This document shows positions 50,180-63,210 of a stretch of 64,000 bases of DNA, piece after piece. Source of the stretch: Echinostoma caproni (Eukaryota > Platyhelminthes > Trematoda > Plagiorchiida > Echinostomatidae); assembly GCA_900618425.1 (NCBI GenBank), contig UZAN01039822.1, forward strand, positions 1,616 through 65,615. Reading direction: 5' to 3'. Position 1 is the stretch's first letter. Each line of letters starts with the position of its first letter. Both the position numbers and the translations under genes were made by a program. The notes beneath the pieces were generated by a model. The model saw nothing but the letters and a program-made list of their open reading frames with translations. It searched no databases and had not been told where the DNA came from.

Positions 50180-50330
50180 ATCTGTTGCTAGGGGATTCAA
50201 AGACACTTTGATTGAGGAATGGAATAGTATGCCAGTAGATACTATCAGATGGTGGAAAGCAGACATGGTCCGACTGGCAAATGCTGTCGTGGCATCAAAC
50301 CTAGGAGGAGCGATACTTTGCTGGACAGTG
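50180..50330 (+). mobile_element. Tc1/mariner-like transposase C-terminal remnant
   Basis: The frame reads DTLIEEWNSMPVDTI, then ADMVRLANAVVASNLGGAIL and Cys-Trp. This follows the spacing of the Tc1 transposase end (LxEEWxxIPxxxIxxLVxSMxxRxxAVIxxxGGxTxYW). The Trp, Pro, Met and Gly-Gly positions agree; the usual Arg-Arg after the Met does not. The catalytic DDE region is not visible upstream and no terminal inverted repeat was found. Confidence 0.4.
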
Positions 50331-51577
50331 TCTAGTCCTTAACATTCACAAAGATTCATTGTCCATTTCACTATTGTTCTATGGACCATAAGCTAATGTG
50401 GGTGTATAAGAATCTAAAAGAAGAAAACTGACAATGGTGCATTAACATTGGGCAACTTGGGGATCAATCCTATGTGTCTGGGAACTTAAATGTGACGACT
50501 GAGAATATGTGCAAAACAAAATCGTATCTCGGGTAAAAAGGGACCAGCCGAATCGGTGACTTCCTTTACCTTTTTCATCAATGAGCTGATCTCCGTCAAA
50601 AGCACAGATACTGTTTGTTATGCGCATTAGTATAAATTGTCTGATGGCATCCGGTGACCACTAAGCGTGTCAAATGATATCAGTCTCGTTATGTCGTTGG
50701 GTACCACGAGGATACAACTCCTACACAAGATACCCGTTTGAGTATACAAATGGGCCTATGGATTACATTTGTTATATCTTACTACCATTTATAGCTCAAA
50801 CGATAGGTACAATCAGTTTTCTATAAAAAAATGAAGCATTTTGAGACTGAAACTTACGGTATCCTAGCCAATGTAATAATGACCCATGTCACTGACTCAT
50901 CGAGCATATCGTTCACACTCGCTCAATGTAATCGAAATAGCTTGTAGCGGATCGCAAGAGAGTAATATTAAAGTAGAACATGTTTCTGAACGCTGAGTAT
51001 TTTCCCGGTCATTCACAGGCGAATTGAGCTATTCTAATATTGAGGAAAGCCGATAATGATGATATTACTAATAATAATAATTCATTTCATTCCATTGTAA
51101 CACCCAACAGTGCAATCAGCAAGTATTCAGTTCCTCAGTGTTCCCTGTCTTCCACCGCATAATCAACATTTAGTCTCCATGTGCATTATTTGATCCTCGG
51201 GGCGGTAATCATGCAATCTAAGGTTTGGCTAATCGCTGTCAGATATGTGTAACATTTACCCTTGCAAGTGCGGTTCTGACAAGCTCATTCATGTTGCAGC
51301 CCTAACAAGAACCGGTTCCTGTTGACAATACAGTGTGCTTCTCCGATTTGAGTACGTCATCGACTGTCATATTATTAATACTGTTTGCTCATGAATGGAT
51401 TAAGAACAACAGGATTCTTCATTACCACCTAGCTAATAACATGACTAGAATGTAGAGGCCAAATTGCAAGTAAACCTGACCACATACTGAAGCGCCCCTG
51501 TTAAACTTGTACCCAGTGCTACTGCTACTACTACTACTTGTAAACATTCAGAAAGACTTATTCATTGGAAATACATC

Positions 51578-52249
51578 ATGAAATCCTTACTTTGTCTGCT
51601 CAGTGTGGTATTACTTGGTTTTCAATTCCACTCAACTGAAAGAAGATGAGCCGGTTTTATGAAAAATTTTGTATTGAGAAGTGTGAGAAGTTCTTTCATG
51701 GTTTATTGCGTTGATCCACTGCGACTACCTCATATGTAAAATAGATGATACACTAAAATCTCTACTGATAGGGCTACTAGGTGAGGAGCCAACCGAGATA
51801 AAAGCAGTTTTTGGTAGACTATGTGGAAAACACGCTTACCCACCGTTCGTTGATGTGTAAGTTACGCGTTCCAAGTGGTATCTCTGAGTTAGCAGATTGG
51901 TGTGTTTCTTGTGACAATAGAAAATGATTGAGTATCACTGAAACATGGGTTACCAAAATACTATTGTTTTAGCTAGTGGCAGTTTAGTGCAAATATATTT
52001 CATTTTAAATTTTCTATCACCGATGCCCTTATTATCTTTGAATTAAGATTGACAAAACTGTTCGTGATTTCTCTTCCAAAGCAAATGGTCCATCACTTAT
52101 TGGAATTTCCGAAATTAGCATTCAGCTACGAGCCAAAATTTATTCGTCCTCAAATCATTCATGCGATCCAGGTCTTTTCTCAGGATATATTTTATCTGAC
52201 TAGCTTCCGCTATCAATCTTGTTCAAGAGAAAGTATTGAAAATCTGTGA
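51578..52249 (+). CDS. Possible small secreted protein with degenerate saposin-like pattern
   Basis: An ATG at 51,578 starts a signal-peptide-like stretch (MKSLLCLLSVVLLG). A stop in that frame requires splicing. Phase-1 donors at 51,603 or 51,618 both fit an exon 51,691-51,856 (acceptor GAGAAG, donor GTAAGT). It reads HCDYLICKIDDTLKSLL, then GEEPTEIKAVFGRLCGK, resembling the first half of a saposin B domain with 28 residues between its second and third Cys. Exon 52,048-52,249 then joins in phase and stops at TGA. The first two Cys are spaced four rather than two apart, and the later Cys are missing, so the fold is doubtful. Saposin-like proteins are common gut effectors in flukes. Confidence 0.35.
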
Positions 52250-55200
52250 AACAGAAACTTTACTATTTCGTTTTATCCTGTCGTAATAAGTTCCGGGCAA
52301 AATAAACGTCACATCGTTCTTTTCACTGAGGCACACCCGCATAAATTGTGTGTTTCAATACATATCACACGTTTTACTGCACTGATTCGTTTCCCTGTAA
52401 CGGAGAGATTTCCTCACTTTTTCGCTGTTACCGAAGAAGTCTTCATCCACACGTTCTATCTTTCACCTTAACGTTTCAGCAATGAGGATCCAACATCATT
52501 TTCCATCAATTTTGATGAAAAACGTAGCCATTTATTATGTCCACTAATGTAAAACACTTCCATGGTTATCTACTCTTTCCGGTGCGTTTGTAATGCAACG
52601 CTCATTGGCCGCACGGCAAACCAACTATCCCAAAGGATGAAGAAACACTGTCCACGCTGGCTAAAACAAGGAGGAACAGGGTGCGTATAAGGCGCCATTC
52701 TTGATCATCTAGTGGATACAGGCAATCAAGTTAGATCAGGATCCTCTTTCAGCATTATCCATCATGTGCCCCAACCCCTTCAAGGCGGTGCGCTTACGCA
52801 AACTAGCCACCGCAGAGGCGATAGGTTCAAGCTCTCCGCTTACCCTGGCCTCCAGTTGATCATCAACGTCACCACTAACACTCCACTCACAATCAACCTC
52901 ACCCGAATACAGACTCATGGGGCTTACCCCACCCCTCCCTCTCCCCATCCCGAATGACCTATCGACCCAGCGTGAAAATGTGTCCCCACTAACAACAAAC
53001 CCTTATATGAGCTGTACAGGCACGATTATGAATCATTCGAAAACAATTATTCACCTTCGGACTCGTGTTCTAATATGAAACAGTTTGGTTCTCTGCGTTT
53101 AGTCTGTTATCTCTGAACTAAACCATTACTGTGGAGTATGCGCACAAAGTAAACACAAGTATACGCGAAAGATTGACCACAGTTTCTGTCCCTGGATCGA
53201 ATCATGTGCACAGCGTATGCGCGGTGATTGGATTTTCGCACTCACTCAGGAGATTGCACCAGCCGCGTTTTGTTTACTCCGAGAGTGAGCACTCAAGGGT
53301 GCGACGAAGTCTCACCTTCAGTTCTCAATATCATGTCGATTTATAATGTGCGACAAATAGTAAATAGACAGTGAGCTAGGTGTGCAGAACGATACTCGAG
53401 CGAACTGATAGCACTGGGATTCATGAGCAGGTGAACACACGGAAAAACCGAGCTCATTAAGGGGGGGCAAATTAGCGCATACAAAGGAAGACCAAAGTAG
53501 CTGTCTGCATTTTGTCAGGTTTGAAAAAACTATACAACATAAGAAGCAAAACACAAGCTACTAATTGAAAACCCACGTGGGGACATTTTGAAATTCATGG
53601 ATTTCGAATGATTAGCAAGAAAAAGAAACTCATTGTGAAGAAAAAGAAGAATAAAAAAACTTGAGATTATCAATGAATTAAACTGACGCCATTAACCTGG
53701 GTGAAATCAAAGCACAGTAAAAAAAATTTTCACTACAGTTGTCGGATAGTTTAGATTATCTTGTTTGCTAGGATCTACCTTTAGTTCCCTTATTACTTCC
53801 ACTTTAAAATGGTCTTCATGGGACCTTTCCTTGTTACTGTTGGAAAATTATAAATCTGTTTCATCAAACTGAGTAAAACAATCGGTAAATAGGGCAAAAC
53901 CTGTGCATGGCATTGCCAGTTCTGACTGAAATTACACTGGTTCCCTCAGTGACAACGAGATGTTAGATTAAAATCTTCAGGTATTCGGAGTAGTGCAACT
54001 ACGTTCGGGCTGAAACAAAGACAGAAAACCCAGAAAGATTTCATATACGCAACAACGCAATAATAATTCTTCCTGATATGTAATACAATACATTTTGTAG
54101 TTTGATACTATCGGGGATCATGTGGTGGTTTAACACTCACCCTGTATAACTTTCTGACTACCTGAAAGCGTAGTCTGGTTGTTGGAACAGGCTTTTGAGG
54201 TCTCATGTGATATACTATTATGATTCAACTACCATGTGTGTGAGATAAATAACCACGGATAAAAACCGTTCACTGAAATCTGCAATCAATGCCAGGACTA
54301 CTATGCGTTTCACTGGTACAGTACAGTACTTTCAATCGCACATCAACTTTCCACGTTAGCCATTCTAATTTGACTCCCAGGACGGGGATAACTCGTGCTA
54401 CAAGGCGAATGATTTTTTCGATTAGAAACTCATATGAATAACGTAGCGGTGTTCATGGATGACCATTTTAGAAGTTGGTGTTCACTGACCGAGGATTAGA
54501 ACAAACAAATTGGGTTTGTGATGAAATAGTTTCATGAGAATTTCAGAGTTTAAAGATGAAAGCCCCAATATAAAATACTGTAGTAATCCAAGGAGGCTCT
54601 AAACTCGAATCACGAATCGCAGTCGTAGATGAAACACGAGATTGTGGTGGTCGCATACCGGAGTCTCTCGGCACTGAGATGAAGTACGTGGTAGTGGTTG
54701 ACTTATTCAAAAAAATAATGGGACGTATGTAAATAAATATGTATTTATTGACCAATCGCCGTTCTTCTTCTTTGAGTCACACGAATTCTGGTTGAACTGC
54801 ATGACCTTTGATTGGTCGCTAATAGTGGTCTGCGATCTTTTCGTTAGAAACTGTAGCGCGTAGCCCCTTGGCAGGTGGTATTTTTGAACATTGTGTCATC
54901 ATAAGAAGATGCTGATTCCATGTAAAATAATATATGAGCCCATCCGCTAGAAAAATGAGGTCTGAACTATGATCAGAGCTGAAATCCAAATGTAGTGTAA
55001 TCAACTGTGGACTAAATTTTCCACCTTATGAAAAAATGTTTTACTACGGTCTCATAAGATGATATCGATGAATAAAAAAATTCTCATTTAAGTTAGAAGG
55101 GATATCCAGTTGCAGTGCCAACGTAGAATACGCAGTGGTCGTACTTGGGTAGTAATGCGAACTCAAATTAATTCTCTTTTTTAGTGATCCATTGCAACTG

Positions 55201-58200
55201 AATGGAAATTAGATAATTTACAAGTACATGGTTGTCTATTTATTGCTTGCATAAATTTCAAAGATTTTTCTCTAAATGAAGTGTTATCGGTCAATGCATT
55301 TGTGAGGGAAAGTATGTTTCTATGTTGTGATATCTTAAATGCGGAGAACGAATAGTTTCTCCTGGTATCGGTTTTTCTAGAATTCTGCACGAGCCAAAAG
55401 TACCCTTCTGAATTAATATGTTCTGCAAAAAAATTGATTCATCTTTTAATTTCAGCGTATTGCAGTGAAAAGTGAAAACCCTGCGATTTCTATAGAGTAG
55501 GTTCTATTCTTTGAGGACTCATTCATTGACAGGGAATATCCATCGAACCCAAAATGAATCTAACCAGATGGTACACAGTAATGAGTGCAACGATCGCTTT
55601 CACTTCAAACCTAATACCCACAGTGCTCATCTTTTTCTCATTCGCGTTTCACGGGCCGCATCCTCTAACCTACAACTAAGTTTTAGGAACAGGTGATCAC
55701 GAACCATGTAAAGGACCAAAAAAGTTGTTGGTCTACAGGAAAAACAAACGCTTGGTTTCATTGGTCACCAAGTAGTCAAACATTTCGGTCCTTTTATAAA
55801 TCTACTTAAATCAGTCTCTACCTTTCCGTCTGTACTTCTTCCGGGGGTCTTCTATGTGAACCAAACCAGAAAACTGACGTTTCCGCATCCCGATTTACCA
55901 CGAACTCGATCATATCCAACTCTCTTACTCCTTTGACTACTATGTTTTTTCTACTGGTATTCCCTACTTCATGTTAAAACTGAAAAGCTCAGCCGCTAGC
56001 TGCACTCTACGAAGTTACGGTCCCAGCTTACTAGGCATGCTTCTCACGAACTTGGTCTCCTCTTTCTTTTCGGAGGCATATTCACTCCATGCCACTTCCT
56101 CGTAGGAAGCTCGAATCCCCCACGCACTTGAATAATGCAGTTAAATCTAGCATGGTTCTTCGTCTCCCGCTGTTGTTTTTTTACCCCCTATTCGATGGAA
56201 AACCATCCGGTTAATCCACTACTCTTCTGTAATTTCCAACCTACAGTCACTAGACCACAAGCTGACAGTCACATCGTTGTACTTGATATACTACCTTTTT
56301 TGTTCCCTGGAGTCCATCGCGCAGTTTCTCTTCGTTTGCCAGCTCAACTCACACACAGTCGACTGGTCATCCGTAAAAGACCGGTTCATAATTGTTGTAC
56401 TTCTCCCGTTCTATCTTCTATTTCTCTTCATACGGCTAAACTCTAAAGTACTCGCATTCTCCATGTCTTCCCATATTCTTTCTATCTTCCACTTTTAAAA
56501 TGCATGTTCAATGAACTGGCTGTTACATGAATATCCTACATCCTCCCAACTTCCTAAACAATCTTTCTCTTGTCTACGGAATTCAGCCATGTGCCGTAAG
56601 TCATTTTATATGGCATAATAAATAATTCAACTAAGGATTTTAATTTCGGATTCGTATACGATTACGGGTTCTCATGTACTTTTCTATTCGATTATTCACC
56701 TTATAAATTCACACTGCTGTCTTAATCGTAACTAGTATTCTATTCAGACAGCATCGTGGGATAAAGGTGGGATTTAGCCTATCTTTGTTTCATTAGAAGA
56801 CCCAAAACTGAATGAAATACTTTTTGACTAATGGAACGCTTGTTATCCATGGATCTTGTGCGACATATTAGGATTAATCCCTTGGTTCCTTCGAGGTTCA
56901 TTCAAACAATGTGCTCTCTTTTGTACACATTTTCTCTCGAGACGGAGTGAGCTTCCACCTTGAAAACTCCACTGACATGGTGATGCATTTTTTGTTCTGT
57001 TATATGGATTTAGTATTTTTTTTCTCATGAACCGTTGTTCATTATCCATTCGTTTTCACTAGTCGTATTGAAACTGCTCGCCCCACCCCTCTCCGCTATG
57101 CCAGATTTTGTGTTCCACTTTTGACAAGATATTCACACAAGTTTTCCACTCGCATCAACTTCACTCTAGTGATTGAAAAGGTCATCGTTGCACGGATACT
57201 AACGTCTTCGGTTGGCATTTGCAAGCTCGGTTGAAAAGTATGATTTTACAATCCAGTTCATTTGACGCTCCTTATTTGGTTGAAGCCTCATGTTTTGATG
57301 AACTTGACTGTTCTCATCCCATCAGCTTAAAGCATCAGTGTTCTTATTCTCATTCTGGCCTGTTGTGACTAACGTTCTTGGTTTGCTGCTCTCTATCATT
57401 GGTGTAAACCGAATTACGCTTTCAGTCTCCCAATATTTGACCTGTGCAACGCATCGATTTGTGAAGCTGATTGGTATGGTAACAGTTTCAAAAGACTCAT
57501 GCAATCAAACATTGGAATAACAACTAACCCAGTTATATTATCCATGTGCTAACGTTGCATGCACCGTCGAATTGAAAAATGTAAGCGCCGTTTGTGACAA
57601 CTAAAGCATTGTGATCGGAAACGACAGACCAAAACAGCTCAGAGGGCTTTGCGATGGATGACCCAGTGGTTATTTCCACGGTCTCCATAACCCAAAATAA
57701 TCACTAACATTTAGTTGAACAGATAACGCGATTTTATTCTCGCGCACGAGTTGGTGATGTTTTGCTAACAGATAAACCTAATTTTTCACTTCTGCACACC
57801 TACTGACAACTGAAAATCGATATTCAAATGTGTGTTCTAGCCATGAATATCCGCTATAGCAACCTGTGACACATTGAGCATATCCTACGCGGTCACGCGA
57901 TCAACTTAATTATGTGCACATCCACAATGTACAATGAATTCTACGTTTGAGAAATCTCATCGTACAAATTAAAGGGGTGTCTGTCCTGCTCTGCACGAAC
58001 AAGTCCTCGCCATTGAATCATAAGATGTCCGTGGGTGTTCTTGGTCTCATTCCACGTGATCTGTGCATGTGTTCGACTATTCTACAAATATTCGGACGCT
58101 ACACGTTTAATCGATTGCCTGCGATCTACACGGATCATTCTTCCATAACCTGATGCCTAATTGGACTTAATCTGCTGAAAATATTCCAATTAGAATTAGC

Positions 58201-58619
58201 GATTTGTTTCGCTCAACCTTCTCCGCACGTGATAGATCATTTGCGTTTAGAAGAGTGATAACGAACAGGACTGACTAGTAATCCTTGGTAATTCATGCAA
58301 CACCATAGTTGGAGGCTAAATAACCAATTGGAAGTATGAGGACTTGATTTTCTCACATTTTGTAGCTCGTTGATAATACATATTCACTGGAGTTATTTAT
58401 GAGCCAGTAATTTATTTTAACTCGACAATAGGGACAATAGAATCTCTATTAACTTCAATCTAAGACATCGTGCCGACACAGGTCATCCTTCCAAACTGGC
58501 AATCTCATTCTGAAATGTACCTACTAAAATGTAATCTAGTTACATGTGGTGTCTTCGTTCGTGACTCTCAAACCAAAAAGGACTATCTATCTCTAAGTTT
58601 GATATCCGAAAAACGTTAA

Positions 58620-58700
58620 AATGGTCATTGTGTACAGCCTGCCATGTGAGGAGTCCGAAGTTCAAAGCCCCAAATACTGTTACCAATCCACAAAACCGGA
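58620..58700 (+). repeat. Degenerate tRNA-derived SINE-like fragment
   Basis: CATGTGAGGAGTCCGAAGTTC resembles the box B region of the 49.4 kb SINE (CTGTGAGGTCCCGAGTTCG). The body and tail are not recognisable. Confidence 0.25.
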
Positions 58701-59132
58701 ACTCAAGTCTGGTACTTCCTTGACGTATCATTTATCGGGTGAACTGGGGTTGTGAGTGAAGATGAATTTGGACAAATCATCAATCGCTATCAATCCCGCC
58801 ATCCGATAATTACAATTACCAAATATCTGAAAATAGAATTGAACAATTCACCAGAATCCAGAGGTGGGCTATGGTAAACGCGAACTAGAAGACAGTCGTC
58901 TGTAGGATCTTCTTATGAATTGAAAAGGGATCTGTTAAGGTCGGGCTTATTTCGAGTAAATCAAATACTTTTCACCGTTTACGTCTTCTTCTCAGGCATA
59001 TATTTTCCTCAAATTACAGTGAACTTTACTAGAGCTGATTCAAATACTTAATGTATATTTCCACAAGTCATTGAAAACTGATATGTTCTGTGTTGTTTTG
59101 TTACGCAAGGGTTTGAATCAGATAAGATAGAT

Positions 59133-59387
59133 ATGAGTCAGGTTGAAAAAAATGGAGCTGTGAAAAGAATCGCAATTTATATAACAGACAATAGTCCCTT
59201 AGAAGAAGGCAGAATAAAGCAGATTGAAGACCAATGTCGGGGCACTTCGTATACCACAAAAGAAAGTGGTTGCCTTTTCGGGAACTCGGTTACTTTGAGT
59301 GAATTCCGGTGTTTGAAGACTCTTCATCTCATACGCCAATGTTTACAATCCCCGGGTTGGACAGAAAAACAAATCGGTTCGAAATAA
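59133..59387 (+). other. Unassigned open frame, 84 codons
   Basis: An ATG-started frame with a fairly protein-like composition (MSQVEKNGAVKRIAIYITDN, later EEGRIKQIEDQCRG). It is open upstream to about 59,076. No family, signal or splice support is recognised. Confidence 0.2.
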
Positions 59388-60793
59388 ATTGAAATCAATT
59401 TTACGCACTCTTGACATGCAAATCACTATTAAGACGCCGTCCCGTTAGAGGACGATACGGGGCAGCTGAAAGTATTTATTTATTATGAAATGCTGAGCGT
59501 GTGTGGTCTTGTTATTCTCTTAGATAAAAACTGGTGAGTGGAGCTGAACTTTGTACAGCATACGGACTGATTTTAGCTAAATAGATTTTCTTGCCTCATT
59601 GTAAGAACCACGTGAGTGTTTGTATCCATTCGTACTTAACTTGAGATATTGATTAATCCTTTGTCTACTGATTCGGCTGGTGTTGTGAATCGAACAATAC
59701 TCGGCGGTTTTTCGTGCATCTGCTTGTTTGTTATTCGTATGGTATGAGCTGGAACCAAGTTTAAAGTACACTGTGCTATATTTTTACTGTTCTACATTGC
59801 AGCCCCGTGGAAAAATATTCATCACGTATGGTGTTAAAATATTCCAATTTATTTATAAGATGATATTCATGAGAACGTTCCAAATCTACTCGTTCCAAAC
59901 TCAATTTAGATATTCACAATGAGCTGTATAAATTATGTGGTCCAAGTGAAATACTTAGGCAGATATAAACTCACTCAATATTCAAATGTTCAATATTTCT
60001 TAATCCGGTTAATCCGAGGTGTGAGACGAGTGGAACAGGTCGGACGAGACTATGTCAGGTTTTGTGCAGCTAATAACAACCATTTAGGTGTAACAAAGTA
60101 TGGTTTAATATAAAAATCGAAAATGACACATAACACCCTAAACTTATCAGCAGATGATGGCAATTTAACGGGTCAAATGCCGTCGCGTTTGCCTGGATTT
60201 TTCCACCTCCACAAGGGAAGATGGTTAGAACATGCCCACTCGTTCTGATCAGCAGATAGCGTTCAGTTGTTTGTATCTAACACGAAACATGAGTAAAGCG
60301 GAAAAAGGCAGTTGAGGTTGACTTGGACGTCGCGCGGTTTTCTGCTTAACCGAGCTGATGACCCTCTGAATGATCACCAATTTCCTTGCGTCCTTTCGTC
60401 TCTCGCTTGCAATCATTTTTTGCATGCTTACTCATTGCGCAATGAAGTCAAAACCTTAGTTGACTAATCGGGCTAATATGACTAGGACATTAAATATTTA
60501 TGATCACTGCAAAACAATTATCTGCCTCTAAAATTCCGTATATTTGTTTGGCGCATTGTTTTTATCGACTACTTTAGCCTTGCCCATTGACACGTGAATT
60601 TTGTTCATTTGTTAGCGCTCACGAATTTCACTCTCCTTGAATCGGTACCCGTATGAGTCAACTGCCGACAGCCCACGAACACTAAGATTTGTACACCAAT
60701 AAAGAAAGAAAGGCGTCCACCAACTGTCTTGTTATTTGTATTAATCAACCAAAAAATCGATAGACGTTAATATTCCGAATCGATGAGCGATCC

Positions 60794-62667
60794 ATGCAGT
60801 CTGATGGTAATAGCCACCCGACTGAGGCACATTTTGAATACACTGCTTCCACTATTGAATCTTCAACGTGCCAGAGCTCTGTGTTACTATTTTATCCAGA
60901 AAAGTGGTAATAGTTCCGGTTACCCTATAATCTTGAAATCTAAGCTGTTGAATCCCTGGGCCAAACTGTTTGCGGAATGTAAAGCTGACTATATCACTAT
61001 GCGTGTGGTCTATCAGAACGGGTTTTCATTTCTACGTCGTTTACTGAGAAAAAACACTTCATTTTAAGTCTTTGTTGCGCAAGCGGGCTCGTTCACTAAT
61101 AGCCTGGCTCCAGTATACTTCTTTTAAGTTAAACGATGATCGAATGTCATCCGCTCATCTATTTCCATCAAGAAATGGCGCAGTTCTTTTGACCGACATT
61201 GATTCACATACAGGTTATAAACAGTTAACAACATTCGCCATCACCAGTGCTCATTCGTTCCGCATTTTTAATTTTTGTTGTGCAATTTACTTGCCAGCAT
61301 TTACACGAACACACACACATACCGGTATGGTGCAATCCCAACACAAATTGACTGATTCCCCATTGTTTGTGTTCGAGGTGTAGAAACTCTTGTCCTCTAT
61401 AGAGTGAAATGTTGATTTATTAGCTAAGCTGAATTTGTTTATTTGTGCACTGTTCAAACTGCGAACAAAATCACGTGAGCACTAGAGTTAACCGCTTTTG
61501 CATTGACTAGGGGAACCTGATTGGACAATAATTGAGCTTACCACGCTCAACAGCGCAACCGAACTATTAGTCACTGAATGTCGCAGTCTGACTGGTCCAT
61601 CGATTTTTTTACTTGTCTTCTGAACTGATCATTGACTGAAGCTGTTATCGCGTGCTTGTGTTCAATTTCCTTTCTCATGATTTCAGCTAGGAAAGTGCCG
61701 AATTTCTGATCAGTTAGTTAAATGGACTAACAGAAAAAATAATTACTTACAATTGAAGAGTCACCTTTTTCTCTGACATTTAAGGGAAACAACCTATTCT
61801 AAAGCAATGCTCATGGTTTGTTTATAGCGCACAACAGGATTCGATCGAGGAATTGGCTGCTCAATCTAACTTTTTCAAAAAACGAATTCTTTCCCTCAGT
61901 CGTCTTACTCAGAGATGTTTACTCATTAAACAGGAGAAATTACTTAACGCCAGTCGCACATTTTTGAATAACTTGGATTAGTGAGTCAGAAAATCAGTCC
62001 TACAGAATTGGTCGATCAATCAGGTGGGACTTAGCGGTGATACAGATAATGCGTTCAGCAAGGGTCTACCAACTCATAGAACTATGAATACTCACAAGCA
62101 CAACCTGGAATTATGGTATACTACCAATATCAAACCGCAATGAAGATTTATATAGCTATAGATATACACCCATGATTTTACACTCTCAGGTAATCATTTA
62201 TTTCGCTCTTTGCGTGATTATTTGGATAGTTAAATCTTCTTTATCAGTTATGCTGTGAGGCCTCATTTGGCGAGGTTTTCTGCCAATACTTGTGTGATAG
62301 GTAGATTTCTTAACTAATAAGAGGATGGACCAACATTGTCCAGTAATAAAGTACATATGGCATTAAATCAAGTTCCTTCTTTTGATAAACATTCCAATTG
62401 TTTTCAGTGGAAAACCGTATATTCGTAGCATAATATATCTGTTTATTTCATTGCTAGTACATCCAGTATCATTCAAATGCGATGAATCCAGTTGGTTGTG
62501 GATATGCTTTGTGTATCTGGCAAGCATGAATATATCGATTTTTAAGTCAATGTCAGATTGCTGGTATTTACTCGACCTTCATTCTCAAGTTTGGTCACAG
62601 TCGGTATGACATTTTGAAATTGTCACACATTGTTAATCGATTTTCCATCAACCGATCAAATGTCTAA
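60794..62667 (+). CDS. Possible three-exon gene for a 110-residue helical protein
   Basis: The model is join(60794..60906,61828..61980,62601..62667). Exon 1 starts at ATG 60,794 and leaves in phase 2 at GTAATA. Exon 2 (acceptor TTTATAG, donor GTGAGT) enters in phase 2, is open only in that phase up to its donor, and leaves in phase 2. Exon 3 (acceptor after a pyrimidine-rich tract, GGTCACAG) is open only when entered in phase 2, and stops at TAA 62,665-62,667. Exon 2 is strongly helical: DSIEELAAQSNFFKKRIL, then RLTQRCLLIKQEKLLNAS. No family is recognised; small coiled-coil subunits of larger complexes look like this. AATAAA lies at 63,116-63,121. Exon 1 is the weakest part, because an in-frame upstream acceptor could replace the ATG. 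Confidence 0.4.
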
Positions 62668-63115
62668 CGTTGGTACCATATCCTTCTCGCGGGATTTGTT
62701 GAGAAAATTGACTGAATACTGTGCGAGCCAAAATACTTCCAGGCCGGTAATAATTTTGGCTTGAGAAACGTTACAAAATCCAAAGGTGATTTCATTATCA
62801 CGCCTGGCCTCCAAACTCACTAATGATGTTTTATGACTTTTCTATTTAAATCAACTGATCGAATTATTGGACAGCTGTTGAAATCAGTCAGTCAAACAGA
62901 TTACCCCACGAAAAATTGCTCTTGTATTGTCAACCTCACGGGTAGATCCATAAATCATTTCAGTGACTTGTTTGTTCGAGGGGCACCAGAGGGTGCCTGG
63001 CTTTGTACACACGTTTCACGAATACAGTGAATTCTTGCTATTTTATCTTTCTTCAGTACAACAATGAGCGTAGGCAGATGTGCAATCAATTCAATTCAGG
63101 AGTAGAAAAGCGGTC

Positions 63116-63121
63116 AATAAA
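63116..63121 (+). promoter_or_regulatory. Candidate polyadenylation signal AATAAA
   Basis: A canonical hexamer 449 bases after the TAA of the possible three-exon gene. It is meaningful only if that gene is real. Confidence 0.35.
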
Positions 63122-63149
63122 AGGGGAGCACAAGAAACAACGAAAACAG

Positions 63150-63210
63150 GAGCATTAAACGGGGAAGGCGAGGTTGGAACACATGACCTCCGAAGCCTGA
63201 CCAATGTCAA
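63150..63210 (-). repeat. SINE-like fragment, second family
   Basis: On the - strand, GGCTTCGGAGGTCATGTGTTCC resembles the pre-box B and box B wording of the scrap at 2,040-2,125 (CCTCGGAGGACGTGTGTT). It is short and decayed. Confidence 0.3.

Larger units (their letters stand above)
52250..60793. other. Long intergenic stretch, little assigned
   Basis: Contains a relatively GC-rich patch at 52.70-52.97 kb open on both strands, a pyrimidine-rich stretch at about 55.8-56.6 kb, a SINE-like scrap at 58.62-58.70 kb and an 84-codon unassigned frame at 59,133-59,387. I see no gene that I can support. Confidence 0.55.

Noticed and set aside
61720..61760. Short - strand start (ATG, nine codons and part of a tenth, GTAAGT) inside an intron of the possible three-exon gene
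   Set aside because: Ten residues and a donor are expected by chance in this much DNA, and no partner exon was found.
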